Counted from the stretch's first letter, positions 35,953 through 45,342 are shown. The stretch: 64,000 bases of DNA from Paeniglutamicibacter kerguelensis (GCF_017876535.1 NZ_JAGIOF010000001.1:310001-374000), one strand, 5' to 3'. Notes: generated by a model not told the origin, from the sequence alone. A program made the numbers and translations.

Positions 35953-36057
35953 AGCCGCTTCAAAACCTGCTCACCATCGCCGCAGTTTTCCGTTCCGGAT
36001 GACTGGGGCTTTTGTGGCGTACCTTGGGGCCTCCCTCGTTTAGACGAGGAGTCACAC
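35953..36057 (+). promoter_or_regulatory. Riboswitch expression platform with hairpin over the metF ribosome site
   Basis: GCGATGG at the 3' side of P1 (35946-35952) can pair instead with CCATCGC (35974-35980), giving a switch between the aptamer and an alternative fold. Just before metF, CCTCGT (36034-36039) and ACGAGG (36044-36049) form a hairpin that buries the GAGGAG ribosome site 8 nt before the ATG. No T-run is present, so control of translation initiation seems more likely than transcription termination. Confidence 0.6.
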
Positions 36058-36984
36058 ATGAGCATTACACCGTCCGCGGCCCCGCCGTCACTGTCCTATG
36101 AGCTGTACCCGCCGGTGAACCGCGACGCGACCGAGGGCGTTTTCAACAGCATCGAGGCGCTTCAGGCCACGAACCCCGACTACGTGTCGGTCACCTACTC
36201 GGGGACCCACGCACGCCGCCGGGCCTCGCTGGAACTGATCGAACACCTCATCCAGAACACCAGGCTGCGCCCGCTGGCACACCTGACCTGTGTGGGGGAG
36301 AGCCGCCAGTCCCTCGAGAACCTGATCCGCCACTTCATCTCGCTCGGGGTCCGCGGGGTCCTGGCGCTTCGCGGCGACCTGCCCACCGATCCGGACGGCT
36401 GGCGCGGGGAGTTCCCCTTCGCCCGCTACCTGATCGAACTGATCCGCGAGGTCGAAACCGAGCACTCGGCGGCGCTGGCCGGCGGGCGGCTGGGGGTCGG
36501 CGTGGCGGCCTACCCGATCCAGCACCCCGAATCCCCGTCGTTCGAGCACGACGTGGAGGTCTTGCTCGCCAAGGAACGCTCGGGGGCAAATTATGCGATC
36601 ACCCAGGTGTACTTCCGGCCCGAGGAATACACCAACCTGGTTGACGCAGCACGCCGCGCAGGGGTTGGCATCCCGATTATTCCGGGGGTCATCCCGCTGA
36701 ATTCGCTCAAACGGCTCAACAGGCTGGCCTCGATGACGGGGGTTGAACCGGACCCAATCCTTGCGCATGCGCTGGAAACGGCAAGCAGCGATGCCGAACG
36801 CCACTACATCGGGGTCAACGCCGCCGTCACGCTGGCCCGGCGCGCCTTCGACGACGGAGCCCCGGGCGTCCACCTCTACACCTTCAACGACCACCGCGGT
36901 TCCCTCGACGTCATCGAACGGCTCGAGCTGCCCCGCACCCGGGCCCAAGTCAGCAACTCCTGGGCCGCCCGCGCAGCCGTCTAG
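36058..36984 (+). CDS. metF: Methylenetetrahydrofolate reductase
   Basis: A 308-residue flavoenzyme that reduces 5,10-methylene-THF to 5-methyl-THF, the methyl donor for MetE. YELYPP at residues 14-19 holds the catalytic Glu (E15, the counterpart of the Glu in FEFFPP of E. coli MetF). Other landmarks are DYVSVTYSGTHARRRASLEL near 42-61, ALRGDLPTD near 103, and ANYAITQVYFRPEEY near 180. It is translated from an ATG controlled by the SAM riboswitch leader and lies 64 bp upstream of metE, almost certainly in one mRNA. Confidence 0.94.
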   Translation: MSITPSAAPPSLSYELYPPVNRDATEGVFNSIEALQATNPDYVSVTYSGTHARRRASLELIEHLIQNTRLRPLAHLTCVGESRQSLENLIRHFISLGVRGVLALRGDLPTDPDGWRGEFPFARYLIELIREVETEHSAALAGGRLGVGVAAYPIQHPESPSFEHDVEVLLAKERSGANYAITQVYFRPEEYTNLVDAARRAGVGIPIIPGVIPLNSLKRLNRLASMTGVEPDPILAHALETASSDAERHYIGVNAAVTLARRAFDDGAPGVHLYTFNDHRGSLDVIERLELPRTRAQVSNSWAARAAV

Positions 36985-36998
36985 GCGCCCCGGACCTT

Positions 36999-37034
36999 CA
37001 ACACTTTTCCAACACTTACAACACTTTCAACACC
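36999..37034 (+). repeat. CAACACTT repeats between metF and metE
   Basis: Three exact copies of CAACACTT start at 36999, 37010 and 37019, with a partial copy (CAACACC) at 37028. The spacing is 9-11 bp. They fill the unstructured leader just before the AAGGAG of metE and could be a translation-enhancing A/C-rich leader. Confidence 0.6.
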
Positions 37035-37048
37035 CAAGGAGAAACACC

Positions 37049-39418
37049 ATGACGAAGCCAACCTTCCCGGCAGCATCCATCCTCGGCTACCCGCGCATCG
37101 GACCGAACCGCGAGCTCAAGAAGGCCCTCGAAGCGCACTGGGCCAACCGCACCGACGAGGCCACCCTGCACGCCGCGGCCCGCGAGCTGCAGCAGGCCAA
37201 CCTGGCCAAGCTGACCACCCTGGGCCTGGGCGCCACCGACGCCTCGCTGCCCGGCGACTTCGCCTACTACGACCAGGTCCTGGACGCCACCGTGGCGCTT
37301 TCCTCCCTGCCCACCCGCTTCGCGGACCTTGCAGATGCCGACGGCACCATCAACACGGCCGCCTCGTTTGTGCTGGCCCGCGGCGACGAGTCCCGCGCCC
37401 CGCTGGAAATGACCAAGTGGTTCGACACCAACTACCACTACCTGGTCCCGGAGATCGGTGAGAACACCCCGATCGCGGCCAACGCCAAGCCGCTGGTTGA
37501 AAGCTTCAAGGCCCACGCGGCCAACGGAAACACCATCCGCCCCACGCTGGTCGGTCCCATCACCTACCTGCTGCTGGCCAAGGCCGAGGACGGCGCCGCA
37601 GCGGGCTTCGACCCGCTGACCCGCATCGACGAGGTCGTCGCCGCCTACGCACGGATCCTTACCGAGCTTGCCGCCGCCGGTGCCCCGTGGGTGCAGATCG
37701 ATGAGCCGGCACTTGTCACCGACCGCGGCGCCGAGCTCGCAGTTCCCGGCGCGCTGGCAGAGTCCGTCTATACCAGGCTCGCCGCCGCCACCGAACGCCC
37801 GGCCCTCTTTGTCACCTTCGGCTACGGAACCGCCGGGGACGTGACCCGCCCGGGTGCCGCCCAGGGCCTGCTGGCCCGCGCCGGCGTCGAGGCCGTGCAC
37901 GCGGACCTGGTCCGCGGACTGGCCCCGAAGGCCGAATTCCTCGACGACCTCGCCGGCTCCACCCTGGTGGCCGGCATCGTCGACTCCCGCAACATCTGGC
38001 GCAACAACCTCGCCGCCTCGCTAAACGTCCTGAAGTCCCTGCGCACCGAGGTCCAGACGTCCAACGGCATCCTCGCCGTGGGCACCGCCACCTCGCTGCA
38101 GCACGTCCCGCACGACGTCGCCCTGGAAAACAACCTGCCGGCGCACCTGCCGGCATGGCTGGCCTTCGCCAACCAGAAGGTCGCCGAGGTCATCACCCTG
38201 GCCAAGGGCCTGGCGCAGGGCGAATCCGCGATCGCCGCCGAGCTGTCCGCCGCCGAATCGGCGATCAACCACCGGGCGGCATTCGCCGGCACCACCGTTG
38301 CCGCGGTCCGCGAACGCCTGGCGGCACTCACCGACGCCGACTTCTCCCGCTCCGATGCCGCCACCCGCGAGGCGGCCCAGGAAGCCGCGCTGAACCTGCC
38401 GGTGCTGCCGACCACCACCATCGGCTCCTTCCCGCAGACCGGCGAGGTCCGCACCGCCCGCGCAGCGCACCGCAACGGCAGCATCGACGACGCCGCCTAC
38501 GAGGGCTTCCTCAAGGCGGAGATCGCCCGCGTGGTGGAGCTGCAGGAACGCCTGGGCCTGGACGTGCTGGTGCACGGCGAGGCCGAGCGCAACGACATGG
38601 TCCAGTACTTCGCCGAGAACTTCGACGGTTTCTCCGAGACCGCCAACGGCTGGGTGCAGTCCTACGGATCGCGCGCCACCCGCCCGTCGATCCTCTGGGG
38701 GGATGTCTCCCGCCCGGTGGCCTTCACCGTGCCGTGGATCTCCTACGCCGCGTCGCTGACCAACAAGCCGTTCAAGGGCATGCTCACCGGCCCGGTCACC
38801 ATCCTGGCTTGGAGCTTCATCCGCGACGACGAGCCGCTGTCCGTCTCCGCAAACCAGGTGGCCCTGGCGCTGCGCGACGAGATCGCGGACCTGCAGGACG
38901 CCGGCATCGGCATCATCCAGGTCGACGAGCCGGCACTGCGCGAACTGCTCCCGCTGCGCAAGGCCGACCAGGCCGCCTACCTGAAGTGGTCGGTCGACTC
39001 CTTCCGCCTGTCAACCGCCGGCGCCGTGGACGCCACCCAGATCCACACCCACCTGTGCTACTCGGAGTTCGGGGAGATCATCGACGCCATCGACGCGCTG
39101 GATGCCGACGTCACCTCGATCGAGGCCGCCCGCTCCCGCATGGAGGTCACCGCGGACCTGACCGAGTTCGGCTACAGCCGCGGCATCGGCCCGGGCGTCT
39201 ACGACATCCACTCCCCGCGCGTGCCGTCCACCGAAGAGGTCGCCGAGCTCATCGAGATCGCCCTGGCCTCGCTGCCGGCCAAGCAGCTGTGGATCAACCC
39301 GGACTGCGGCCTGAAGACCCGCGGCTACGCGGAGACCGAGGCCTCGCTGGCCAACCTGGTGGAGGCGGCCATCGCTGCCCGCGCCACCATTGGCGCAAAC
39401 ACCGGCGCAAACGTCTAA
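37049..39418 (+). CDS. metE: Cobalamin-independent methionine synthase
   Basis: A 789-residue MetE that moves the methyl group of 5-methyl-THF(Glu)n to homocysteine. The N-terminal domain starts with [21 protein letters not shown]. The catalytic C-terminal barrel has [16 protein letters not shown] near 451 and [17 protein letters not shown] near 507. Zinc ligands are H668 and C670 (HTHLCYSEF) and C753 ([11 protein letters not shown]). ATG 37049 follows AAGGAG at good spacing and gives the family start. A longer frame from 36743 overlaps metF and is rejected. Confidence 0.96.
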   Translation: MTKPTFPAASILGYPRIGPNRELKKALEAHWANRTDEATLHAAARELQQANLAKLTTLGLGATDASLPGDFAYYDQVLDATVALSSLPTRFADLADADGTINTAASFVLARGDESRAPLEMTKWFDTNYHYLVPEIGENTPIAANAKPLVESFKAHAANGNTIRPTLVGPITYLLLAKAEDGAAAGFDPLTRIDEVVAAYARILTELAAAGAPWVQIDEPALVTDRGAELAVPGALAESVYTRLAAATERPALFVTFGYGTAGDVTRPGAAQGLLARAGVEAVHADLVRGLAPKAEFLDDLAGSTLVAGIVDSRNIWRNNLAASLNVLKSLRTEVQTSNGILAVGTATSLQHVPHDVALENNLPAHLPAWLAFANQKVAEVITLAKGLAQGESAIAAELSAAESAINHRAAFAGTTVAAVRERLAALTDADFSRSDAATREAAQEAALNLPVLPTTTIGSFPQTGEVRTARAAHRNGSIDDAAYEGFLKAEIARVVELQERLGLDVLVHGEAERNDMVQYFAENFDGFSETANGWVQSYGSRATRPSILWGDVSRPVAFTVPWISYAASLTNKPFKGMLTGPVTILAWSFIRDDEPLSVSANQVALALRDEIADLQDAGIGIIQVDEPALRELLPLRKADQAAYLKWSVDSFRLSTAGAVDATQIHTHLCYSEFGEIIDAIDALDADVTSIEAARSRMEVTADLTEFGYSRGIGPGVYDIHSPRVPSTEEVAELIEIALASLPAKQLWINPDCGLKTRGYAETEASLANLVEAAIAARATIGANTGANV

Positions 39419-39442
39419 CCACGTTTTAGTCCCCGCAAGCCC

Positions 39443-39492
39443 GCCGCCGGGCCCGCACCCGAGTCCCTATCTCGACCGGGCCCCGCGGCGGC
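39443..39492 (+). terminator. Imperfect hairpin after metE
   Basis: GCCGCCGGGCCCG pairs with CGGGCCC-(CGC)-GGCGGC, leaving a 3-nt bulge and a loop of about 21 nt. It may terminate metF-metE or merely attenuate into metY. No T-run follows. Confidence 0.45.
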
Positions 39493-39595
39493 ACAGGGGA
39501 CGGACGGGCGGGGCCGCATCGACCCGCAACTCGATGCAGCCCCGCACGTCCTTCCCCGAACTTTTCCTTAGCACCAGGCCCCGAAAGGCACGATC

Positions 39596-40918
39596 ATGGC
39601 CACCAGCACCTGGCAGAACGCCACCACCGAAATCCACTCCGGGTACAGCCCCGCGGGCCCGCACCGACCCATGACCGTGCCGATCTACAACTCCGCAGCG
39701 TTCGAGTTCCCCGACTACGCCACCGCGGCCGAGCTCTTCTCGCTGAAAAAGGCGGGCTTCACCTACTCGCGCACCGGCAACCCCACGGTCTCCGTGCTGG
39801 AGGCACGCGCCGCGGCTCTGGAGGGCGGCATCGGGGCGCTGGCCACCGCCACGGGCCAGGCTGCCGTCGCCGTTTCCCTGCTGGCCCTGCTGCAGGGGCC
39901 GAACCACCTGGTGGCCTCCAACAAGCTCTACGGCGGCACCGTCGACCTGCTCACCGACACCTTCGCCGACTTCGGCGTGACCGTCACGTTTGTCGACCCG
40001 GAGGACCCCGCCAACTGGGCTGCGGCCATCACGGCGAAGACCCGCGGCTTCCTGCTCGAATCGGTGTCCAACCCGCTGGTCACCCTGGTGGACCTGCGCG
40101 CCATCACGGACGTCGCCCGCGCGGCCGGCATCCCGGTGGTCGTCGACAACACCCTGGCCACCCCGGCCGCCTACCGCCCCATCGATTTCGGTGCCGACAT
40201 CGTTGTCCATTCGGCCACCAAGGCGCTGGCCGGCCACGGCTCGGTGCTCGGGGGACTGATCGTCGATGCGGGCACCTTCGATTTTTCCGATCCGGCCCGC
40301 TGGCCGCAGATCGCGGCCCCCAAGGCCCGGTACTACGGGGATTCGCTGCTGGAACGCTACGGCCCCAACGCCTACTTGATGCTGGCCCGCTCCAAGTTCC
40401 TGCACGATCTGGGCCCCACGCTCACCGCGGCCTCGGCCTCGGCGATCCTCACGGGCATCGAGACGCTCTCGCTGCGTGTGGCCAAGGCGCAGGCCAACGT
40501 GCTGGACCTGGTGGCGGCCCTGGATGCGCACCCGGCCGTGGCCAGGGTCCACCACCCGTCGCTGCCCGGCCACCAGGACCACGAGCTGGCGCACCGGGAC
40601 TTCCCGGCCGGCACCGGCTGCGTGTTCTCCTTCGACCTCCACGACGCCTCCGCCGTCCCGCAGGTCGTCGACTCGGTCGAACTCTTCGCCCTGGCCGCCA
40701 ACATCGGCGACGCACGGTCGCTGATCGTGCACCCCGCCGCCATGACCCACTGCCGGCTTTCCGACGCGCAGCTTGCCGCCGCCGGGATCTCCGCCGGGAC
40801 TCTGCGCGTTTCGGTTGGCCTGGAGGACTCGGCGGACCTGATCGCGGACCTGACCGGTGCGCTTGATGCGCTGACCCAAGAAACCACATCACCGACCCGC
40901 GAATCCGTCGGCGTCTAG
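39596..40918 (+). CDS. metY: O-acetylhomoserine sulfhydrylase (PLP enzyme)
   Basis: A 440-residue Cys/Met-metabolism PLP enzyme. The PLP lysine is K209 in VHSATKALAGHG, with the phosphate loop ATGQAAVAVSLLAL near 83 and VVVDNTLATPAAYRP near 180. Length and the sequence around YSRTGNPTVSVLEAR favour MetY, which makes homocysteine from O-acetylhomoserine and sulfide, over MetB. It gives direct sulfhydrylation next to the trans-sulfuration enzyme encoded 12 bp downstream. GAAAGG precedes the ATG. Confidence 0.85.
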   Translation: MATSTWQNATTEIHSGYSPAGPHRPMTVPIYNSAAFEFPDYATAAELFSLKKAGFTYSRTGNPTVSVLEARAAALEGGIGALATATGQAAVAVSLLALLQGPNHLVASNKLYGGTVDLLTDTFADFGVTVTFVDPEDPANWAAAITAKTRGFLLESVSNPLVTLVDLRAITDVARAAGIPVVVDNTLATPAAYRPIDFGADIVVHSATKALAGHGSVLGGLIVDAGTFDFSDPARWPQIAAPKARYYGDSLLERYGPNAYLMLARSKFLHDLGPTLTAASASAILTGIETLSLRVAKAQANVLDLVAALDAHPAVARVHHPSLPGHQDHELAHRDFPAGTGCVFSFDLHDASAVPQVVDSVELFALAANIGDARSLIVHPAAMTHCRLSDAQLAAAGISAGTLRVSVGLEDSADLIADLTGALDALTQETTSPTRESVGV

Positions 40919-40930
40919 GAAGGAACGACC

Positions 40931-42157
40931 ATGAGCAACCCAGTAGGCACCAGCCATTCCTCCAACACGCACTCCTTCAACACCCTGGCCATCCACGCCG
41001 GCCAGGCGCCGGATCCGTTGACCGGCGCGGTCATCCCGCCGATCTACCAGACCAGCACCTTTGTGCAGGACGGCATCAACGTCCTGCGCAACGGCCACGA
41101 ATACTCCCGCGGCTCCAACCCGACCCGCGGCGGCTTCGAGACCCAGCTCACCGCCCTGGAAGCGGGCCACGCGGGCTTCGCCTTCGCCTCGGGCATCGCC
41201 GCCGAGGACGCGCTGCTGCGTGCGGTGCTGGAGCCGGGGGACCACATCGTGCTCGGCGCCGACGGCTACGGCGGCACCAACCGGCTCATCAACCGGCTGC
41301 ACGGCAAGTGGGGCATCACCAACACGCCCGTCGACATCACCGACCTCGCGGCCGTGGCCGGCGCGGTGCAACCCGGCGTCACCGCCCTGCTCTGGGTGGA
41401 AACCCCGTCCAACCCGCTGCTGGGCATCGCCGACCTTGCTGGCTGGGCGCGGATCGCCCGCGATGCCGGGGCGCTGCTGGTCGTGGACAACACCTTTGCC
41501 ACACCGTTCCTGCAGCAGCCGATCACCCTCGGCGCGGACGTCGTGGTGCATTCGACCACCAAGTACATCGGCGGGCACTCCGACGTGCTCGGCGGCGCCG
41601 TGATCGTGGCGGAGCGGATCTTCCGCGGCCAGTCGCTGGCCGAGGCCGTGGGGTTCCAGCAGTTCGCCGGGGGAGCCGTGGCCGGCCCGCAGGACTGTTT
41701 CCTTGCCGCCCGCGGGCTCAAGACCCTGGGGCTGCGCATGGAGCGCCACTGCTCGAATGCCGCCCGCATCGCCGAATGGCTGACCACCCGCGAGGAGGTT
41801 TCCACGGTGCTGTACCCGGGGCTCGAATCCCACCCGGGGCACGAGCTGGCCAAGACCCAGTCCCGCGGTTTCGGCGGCATCGTCTCGCTGCAATTCGCCG
41901 GCGGCGAGGCCACCGCGCGCGCCTTCGCGGAATCGACGAAGCTGTTTGCGCTCTCGGTGTCCCTCGGCGGCGTCGAGTCGCTGGTTTGCTACTCCTCGGA
42001 AATGACCCACGCCTCGGTCATCGGCACCCCGCTGGCTGTGCCCAAGAACCTGGTGCGGCTCAGCGTCGGCGTCGAGCAGGTCGAGGACCTTATTGCCGAC
42101 CTTGAACTCGGCCTGGCCGCCGCGCGCCGCGCCTCCCTGGTTGCGGCCACGGCCTGA
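40931..42157 (+). CDS. metB: Cystathionine gamma-synthase-like PLP enzyme
   Basis: A 408-residue Cys/Met-metabolism PLP enzyme with AIHAGQAPDPLTGAVIPPIY, the SRGSNPTRGGFETQLTALE segment, the PLP lysine K211 (VHSTTKYIGGHSDVLGG) and the C-terminal SLGGVESLVCYSSEMTHA block. These fit cystathionine gamma-synthase or gamma-lyase, and context beside metY favours the synthase. AGGAACG precedes the ATG. It is probably co-transcribed with metY and ends in a strong terminator. The lyase activity cannot be excluded from sequence. Confidence 0.82.
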   Translation: MSNPVGTSHSSNTHSFNTLAIHAGQAPDPLTGAVIPPIYQTSTFVQDGINVLRNGHEYSRGSNPTRGGFETQLTALEAGHAGFAFASGIAAEDALLRAVLEPGDHIVLGADGYGGTNRLINRLHGKWGITNTPVDITDLAAVAGAVQPGVTALLWVETPSNPLLGIADLAGWARIARDAGALLVVDNTFATPFLQQPITLGADVVVHSTTKYIGGHSDVLGGAVIVAERIFRGQSLAEAVGFQQFAGGAVAGPQDCFLAARGLKTLGLRMERHCSNAARIAEWLTTREEVSTVLYPGLESHPGHELAKTQSRGFGGIVSLQFAGGEATARAFAESTKLFALSVSLGGVESLVCYSSEMTHASVIGTPLAVPKNLVRLSVGVEQVEDLIADLELGLAAARRASLVAATA

Positions 42158-42250
42158 CAGGGATCCCCGGCCTGACGGCCGGGCCATCAAGTTTGCGTTG
42201 GCCGTGCATGGGGTCTGAGGGGGCCGAAAGCCGGCCAACGCATTCAACGT

Positions 42251-42286
42251 CAAAGTGCCGCCGGGCAGCAGCCCGGCGGCACTTTG
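42251..42286 (+). terminator. Terminator after metB
   Basis: A perfect 16-bp stem (CAAAGTGCCGCCGGGC and its complement) with an AGCA loop lies 93 bp after the metB stop. Confidence 0.8.
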
Positions 42287-42318
42287 CATTCCGGTGGCCC
42301 GGTGTGGACGATTGGGAC

Positions 42319-42645
42319 ATGGACTTCGAATTGCGCATCATTGCCGGCTGCCCGAACAGCGACCCGGCCAGCGAGCTGTATCTTCGCGCCCTGGAGGCCG
42401 AGGGGATGGCTGCAGGGGAGCTGCGCATCCGGGAAATCGCCAGCGAGGACGTTGCCCGGGAGCTGGCATTCCACGGTTCCCCGACGTTCGTCGCCTCCGG
42501 CAGGGACCTGTTCGCCTCCGGGGCCGAGCCGGCCCTCAGCTGCAGGGTCTACCCCACGCCGGAGGGGGTGGCGGGGCTGCCGCCACTTGAGGACTTGCGT
42601 GCGGCGCTGCGCAACGCCGGAGAAGCCGAACTGGTGGCCACGTAG
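42319..42645 (+). CDS. Small thioredoxin-like protein (GCPN type)
   Basis: A 108-residue protein. The first strand FELRIIAGCPNSDPASELYLRAL and the later FHGSPTFVASGRDLFA, with a cis-proline-like SPTF, suggest a thioredoxin fold with a single active-site cysteine (C11), as in small proteins related to the alkylmercury-lyase domain. A C-terminal CRVYPTPEG holds another cysteine. The ATG at 42319 is the first that gives this start. It is flanked by two terminators and is therefore a single-gene unit. Redox role inferred only. Confidence 0.65.
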   Translation: MDFELRIIAGCPNSDPASELYLRALEAEGMAAGELRIREIASEDVARELAFHGSPTFVASGRDLFASGAEPALSCRVYPTPEGVAGLPPLEDLRAALRNAGEAELVAT

Positions 42646-42660
42646 CCCCGTCCGAAAATC

Positions 42661-42712
42661 AACGAAGGTGGCGCTTGCCGACGAACCGTCGTCGGCAAGC
42701 GCCACCTTCGTT
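42661..42712. terminator. Bidirectional terminator with perfect 24-bp stem
   Basis: AACGAAGGTGGCGCTTGCCG... and its exact complement form a 24-bp stem with an ACCG loop. It lies between the convergent thioredoxin-like and oxidoreductase genes. Confidence 0.85.
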
Positions 42713-42736
42713 TGTGCAGCAGGGGTTGTTTTGCCC

Positions 42737-43798
42737 CTAGCTGGTGCGCGCCATGTCGTTGGGGTAGCGGATCCCCAGCTGATGGCGGATGCCATCGAAG
42801 ATGGCCATGGTGTTGACCGAGTGGTCCCACGGCATGGTGGGGGACTCGTTCAGCCCCTGCTGGATGCACCGCGTGGCTTCGCGGAACTGGTAGGTGTAGT
42901 TGTTGCCCACCGGTTCAAAGACCTCGGTCCGGCTGAGCCCCTTGGCCGGGCGGATGAACAACTTGGTGGGGTTGTGCAGCGGTGCGTTGGTGCTGAGCCA
43001 GCCGTTGCTGCAGGCCACCCGTGCCTCGCGCGGGGGAGTGGCGGTCAGGGTTGTCATCAGCTGCGCGTGGCGCACACCCGTGTAACCCAGCGTGATGGCG
43101 TTCTGGATGTCCACGCCGTCCTCGTTGAGGTCGGCACTTGCCTGCACCGACGTGGGGAACCCCATGGCGCCGATGGCCCAGGTGAGCGGGTAGATGGACA
43201 TGTCCAGCAGTGCCCCGCCGCCGTCCGCAGGGTTGAAGAGGCGCCATTCCGGGTCGTACTCGGCCTTGAAGCCGAGGTCCGCCTGGACCCAGGAGACCTC
43301 GCCGAGCTCGCCGGTTTCGAGAATTTCCAGGGCGCGCGCGAACACCGGGGTGAAGCGCGACCAGACCGCTTCCATCAGGAAGAGGTCGCGTTCGCGGGCC
43401 TCGGCGACCAGTGCGCGGGCCTCGTGCGCGTTGATGGTCAGCGACTTTTCGCAGACCACGTGCTTGCCGGCCTTCAGTGCGGCCATGGCGATCTCGAAGT
43501 GCTGGCCGTGCGGGGTCGCGATGTAGACGGCCTCGATCTCCGGCTCGTCGAACATCGCCTGGTAGGACCCGAATGCCCAGTCGATGTCGTGTTCCTCGGC
43601 GAAGATGCGGGCGCGTTCCTCGCTGCGCGAGGACACGGCGATGACGTTGGCATCACCGAGGGACTGCAGGTCTGCAATCACGTGGGCGACGATCTTGCCG
43701 GTGGAAACCACACCCCAGTTGATGGTGCGGCCCGTGGCTTGCACCGGTGAGGGTGCTCCGGGGTGTGCAGTGGGTGGTGCCTGAATGTAACTGGCCAT
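42737..43798 (-). CDS. Gfo/Idh/MocA-family oxidoreductase
   Basis: A 353-residue NAD(P)-dependent oxidoreductase. The Rossmann domain starts after a 24-residue Ala/Pro-rich extension with INWGVVSTGKIVAHVIADL. VYIATPHGQHFEIAMAAL follows near 91 and the EKP-like EKS is at 117-119 (Ser instead of Pro). The C-terminal domain has DGGGALLDMSIYPLTWA near 192. Substrates are usually sugars, polyols or dihydrodiols and are not predictable here. GGGGAG precedes the ATG. The stop lies just beyond a shared terminator, and the carbonic anhydrase gene ends upstream in the same direction. Confidence 0.88.
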   Translation of the reverse strand: MASYIQAPPTAHPGAPSPVQATGRTINWGVVSTGKIVAHVIADLQSLGDANVIAVSSRSEERARIFAEEHDIDWAFGSYQAMFDEPEIEAVYIATPHGQHFEIAMAALKAGKHVVCEKSLTINAHEARALVAEARERDLFLMEAVWSRFTPVFARALEILETGELGEVSWVQADLGFKAEYDPEWRLFNPADGGGALLDMSIYPLTWAIGAMGFPTSVQASADLNEDGVDIQNAITLGYTGVRHAQLMTTLTATPPREARVACSNGWLSTNAPLHNPTKLFIRPAKGLSRTEVFEPVGNNYTYQFREATRCIQQGLNESPTMPWDHSVNTMAIFDGIRHQLGIRYPNDMARTS

Positions 43799-43822
43799 CG
43801 CTTTGAACTCCCCTGTGGGTGT

Positions 43823-44347
43823 CTACCGTGCCGCGTTGGCGTCACGGTGCTTGGCTGCCAGCACCAAATAGTGGGCAGCGTTTTCCTTGAGGCCCTCGAC
43901 TTCTTCATCGGTCAGTTCGCGCCTGACCTTTGCCGGTACCCCTGCAACCAGTGAACGCGGGGGAACAATGGTTCCCTCGAGCACCAGGGCGCCCGCCGCC
44001 ACCAAGGAGTTTCCCCCGATGACCGACCCGTTCATGATGGTTGCGCTCATGCCGATCAGGCAGTCGTTTCCCACGGTGGCCCCGTGGACGACGGCCGAAT
44101 GGCCCACCGAAACGCGGTCCCCGATGGTGCAGGGAACACCCGTGTCGGCGTGCAGCACCACGTTGTCCTGCAGGTTGGTTCCAGTCCCGACCTTGATCGC
44201 GGCCGAATCGCCGCGTACCGAAACGCCGTAGAAGGCACTGGCCTGCGCCCCCAGGGTGACGTCGCCGGACAGGGTCGCGGTCGGTGCCACGAAGCAGGTC
44301 TGGTCGACGGAGGGGGTCTTGGAGTCAATGGTGATGATGTGAGCCAT
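43823..44347 (-). CDS. Gamma-class carbonic anhydrase-like hexapeptide protein
   Basis: A 174-residue left-handed beta-helix protein. Zinc ligands are H66, H83 and H88 (VVLHADTG, SVGHSAVVHG) with the family's H-x16-H-x4-H spacing. Hexapeptide turns continue through NDCLIGMSATIMNG and GNSLVAAGALVLEG, then PRSLVAGVPAKVRREL. Members of the YrdA/CaiE group often show weak or no carbonic anhydrase activity, so the enzymatic role is uncertain. TAGAGT ends 6 nt before the ATG, pointing to a leaderless mRNA. Confidence 0.88.
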   Translation of the reverse strand: MAHIITIDSKTPSVDQTCFVAPTATLSGDVTLGAQASAFYGVSVRGDSAAIKVGTGTNLQDNVVLHADTGVPCTIGDRVSVGHSAVVHGATVGNDCLIGMSATIMNGSVIGGNSLVAAGALVLEGTIVPPRSLVAGVPAKVRRELTDEEVEGLKENAAHYLVLAAKHRDANAAR

Positions 44348-44353
44348 GGCACC

Positions 44354-44359
44354 ACTCTA
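44354..44359 (-). promoter_or_regulatory. -10 hexamer, leaderless carbonic anhydrase-like gene
   Basis: On the minus strand TAGAGT, then six bases, then the ATG at 44347. Confidence 0.6.
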
Positions 44360-44604
44360 GCCTGTGCCCCGCGCCCGCTTCGGCAGCGCGACACGACGTG
44401 GCCCGACGTGTTTTCCGCCCTCCGCGCACGCCTGGCCGAAGGGCCCGGCACGCTCCCCGGGCGGTGGCCCGGCCGCACGTCTTCCGGGCGCCGGGTGGCC
44501 AGGGTCTTAGGCCACCGGATAGTGTTGGGGATCGACTCCGCGCCTTGGAGCGGGCAGGAATTGAGTCGGCGTTCTGACGCCGAAGAACGGGAGCAGCTGG
44601 GACG

Positions 44605-45201
44605 ATGTGGCCGCAGCACAAGGTTGAGGTTTACGAGCAAATGGTCGCGGAACTGCGGTCCACGCTGGGGGAGCAGGCCCCGAACATTCCGCCCCGGGTC
44701 CTGGCCGAGTTGGAGGGCATCATCCAGGCGGCCGTGCACACCATCGAAAACGGCGCCGAGATCGTGGCGATCGGGCTTCCGGAGCTCGAACCCGAGTCTG
44801 GGCCCAATGTGGCCGCGGAAGCGGTGGGCGGCTCTGCAGTCGTCGAACCCGTTCCCGTGGTCGCCGAACCCGTCGCCGAGCCGGCGCCCGTGAAACCCGC
44901 CATCGATCCGTTCCGCCACGGCACCAAGGCCGAGGCGAACAGGCAGCAAAAGGCAAAGGAGCTGGCCCGCTGGCTCTGGGACCGGAACATCGGCGGCGAG
45001 CAGGTCCTGGGGTTCACCAACAAGTGGCGCAACAAGATTGCCCGGGCGGCCGGCGTCAACCCGCCGTCCACGCTGGAGACTTGGACGGTTGCGGCGGAAC
45101 TCATGGGGCGCATGGAGCAGCTTGCCGATTCGGGAACCCAGCCCGGGGCCAGCGAGCGCCACCATCTGGACGAGCACGAGCAGTGGGCCACCGAACGCTA
45201 G
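44605..45201 (+). CDS. Hypothetical protein with Pro/Val/Glu-rich linker
   Basis: A 198-residue protein I do not recognise. Residues 1-58 form an amphipathic helical region (VEVYEQMVAELRSTLGEQ). A linker of EPVPVVAEPVAEPAPVKPA type follows at about 78-100. A C-terminal basic domain then has KAELARWLWD-like helices and GFTNKWRNKIARAAGV near 138-153, which might contact nucleic acid. No signal peptide or membrane helix is present. It stands alone. The 257 bp upstream are GC-rich, with no clear promoter apart from a weak GGATAGTGTT near 44517. Confidence 0.6.
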   Translation: MWPQHKVEVYEQMVAELRSTLGEQAPNIPPRVLAELEGIIQAAVHTIENGAEIVAIGLPELEPESGPNVAAEAVGGSAVVEPVPVVAEPVAEPAPVKPAIDPFRHGTKAEANRQQKAKELARWLWDRNIGGEQVLGFTNKWRNKIARAAGVNPPSTLETWTVAAELMGRMEQLADSGTQPGASERHHLDEHEQWATER

Positions 45202-45342
45202 CCGGAATATCGGGAGAATTGGCCTACTGCAGTCGCGTTTGCAGGGCTTGGCCCCGGGCTTTGCAGTGGTGGCGTTGCGCCCGGTGCCGGGGGTATGGCC
45301 GCACCTGGCAGTGCTCCGGTTAGCTGGTGGCATGATGGTCCC

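Noticed and set aside
36108..36135. TGAACC followed by CGTT inside metF as another ECF promoter
   Set aside because: It is inside the metF coding region, the -10 does not match CGTC, and no gene start follows.
39443..39492. A second riboswitch between metE and metY
   Set aside because: The hairpin has none of the conserved SAM-aptamer blocks. It is recorded only as a possible terminator.
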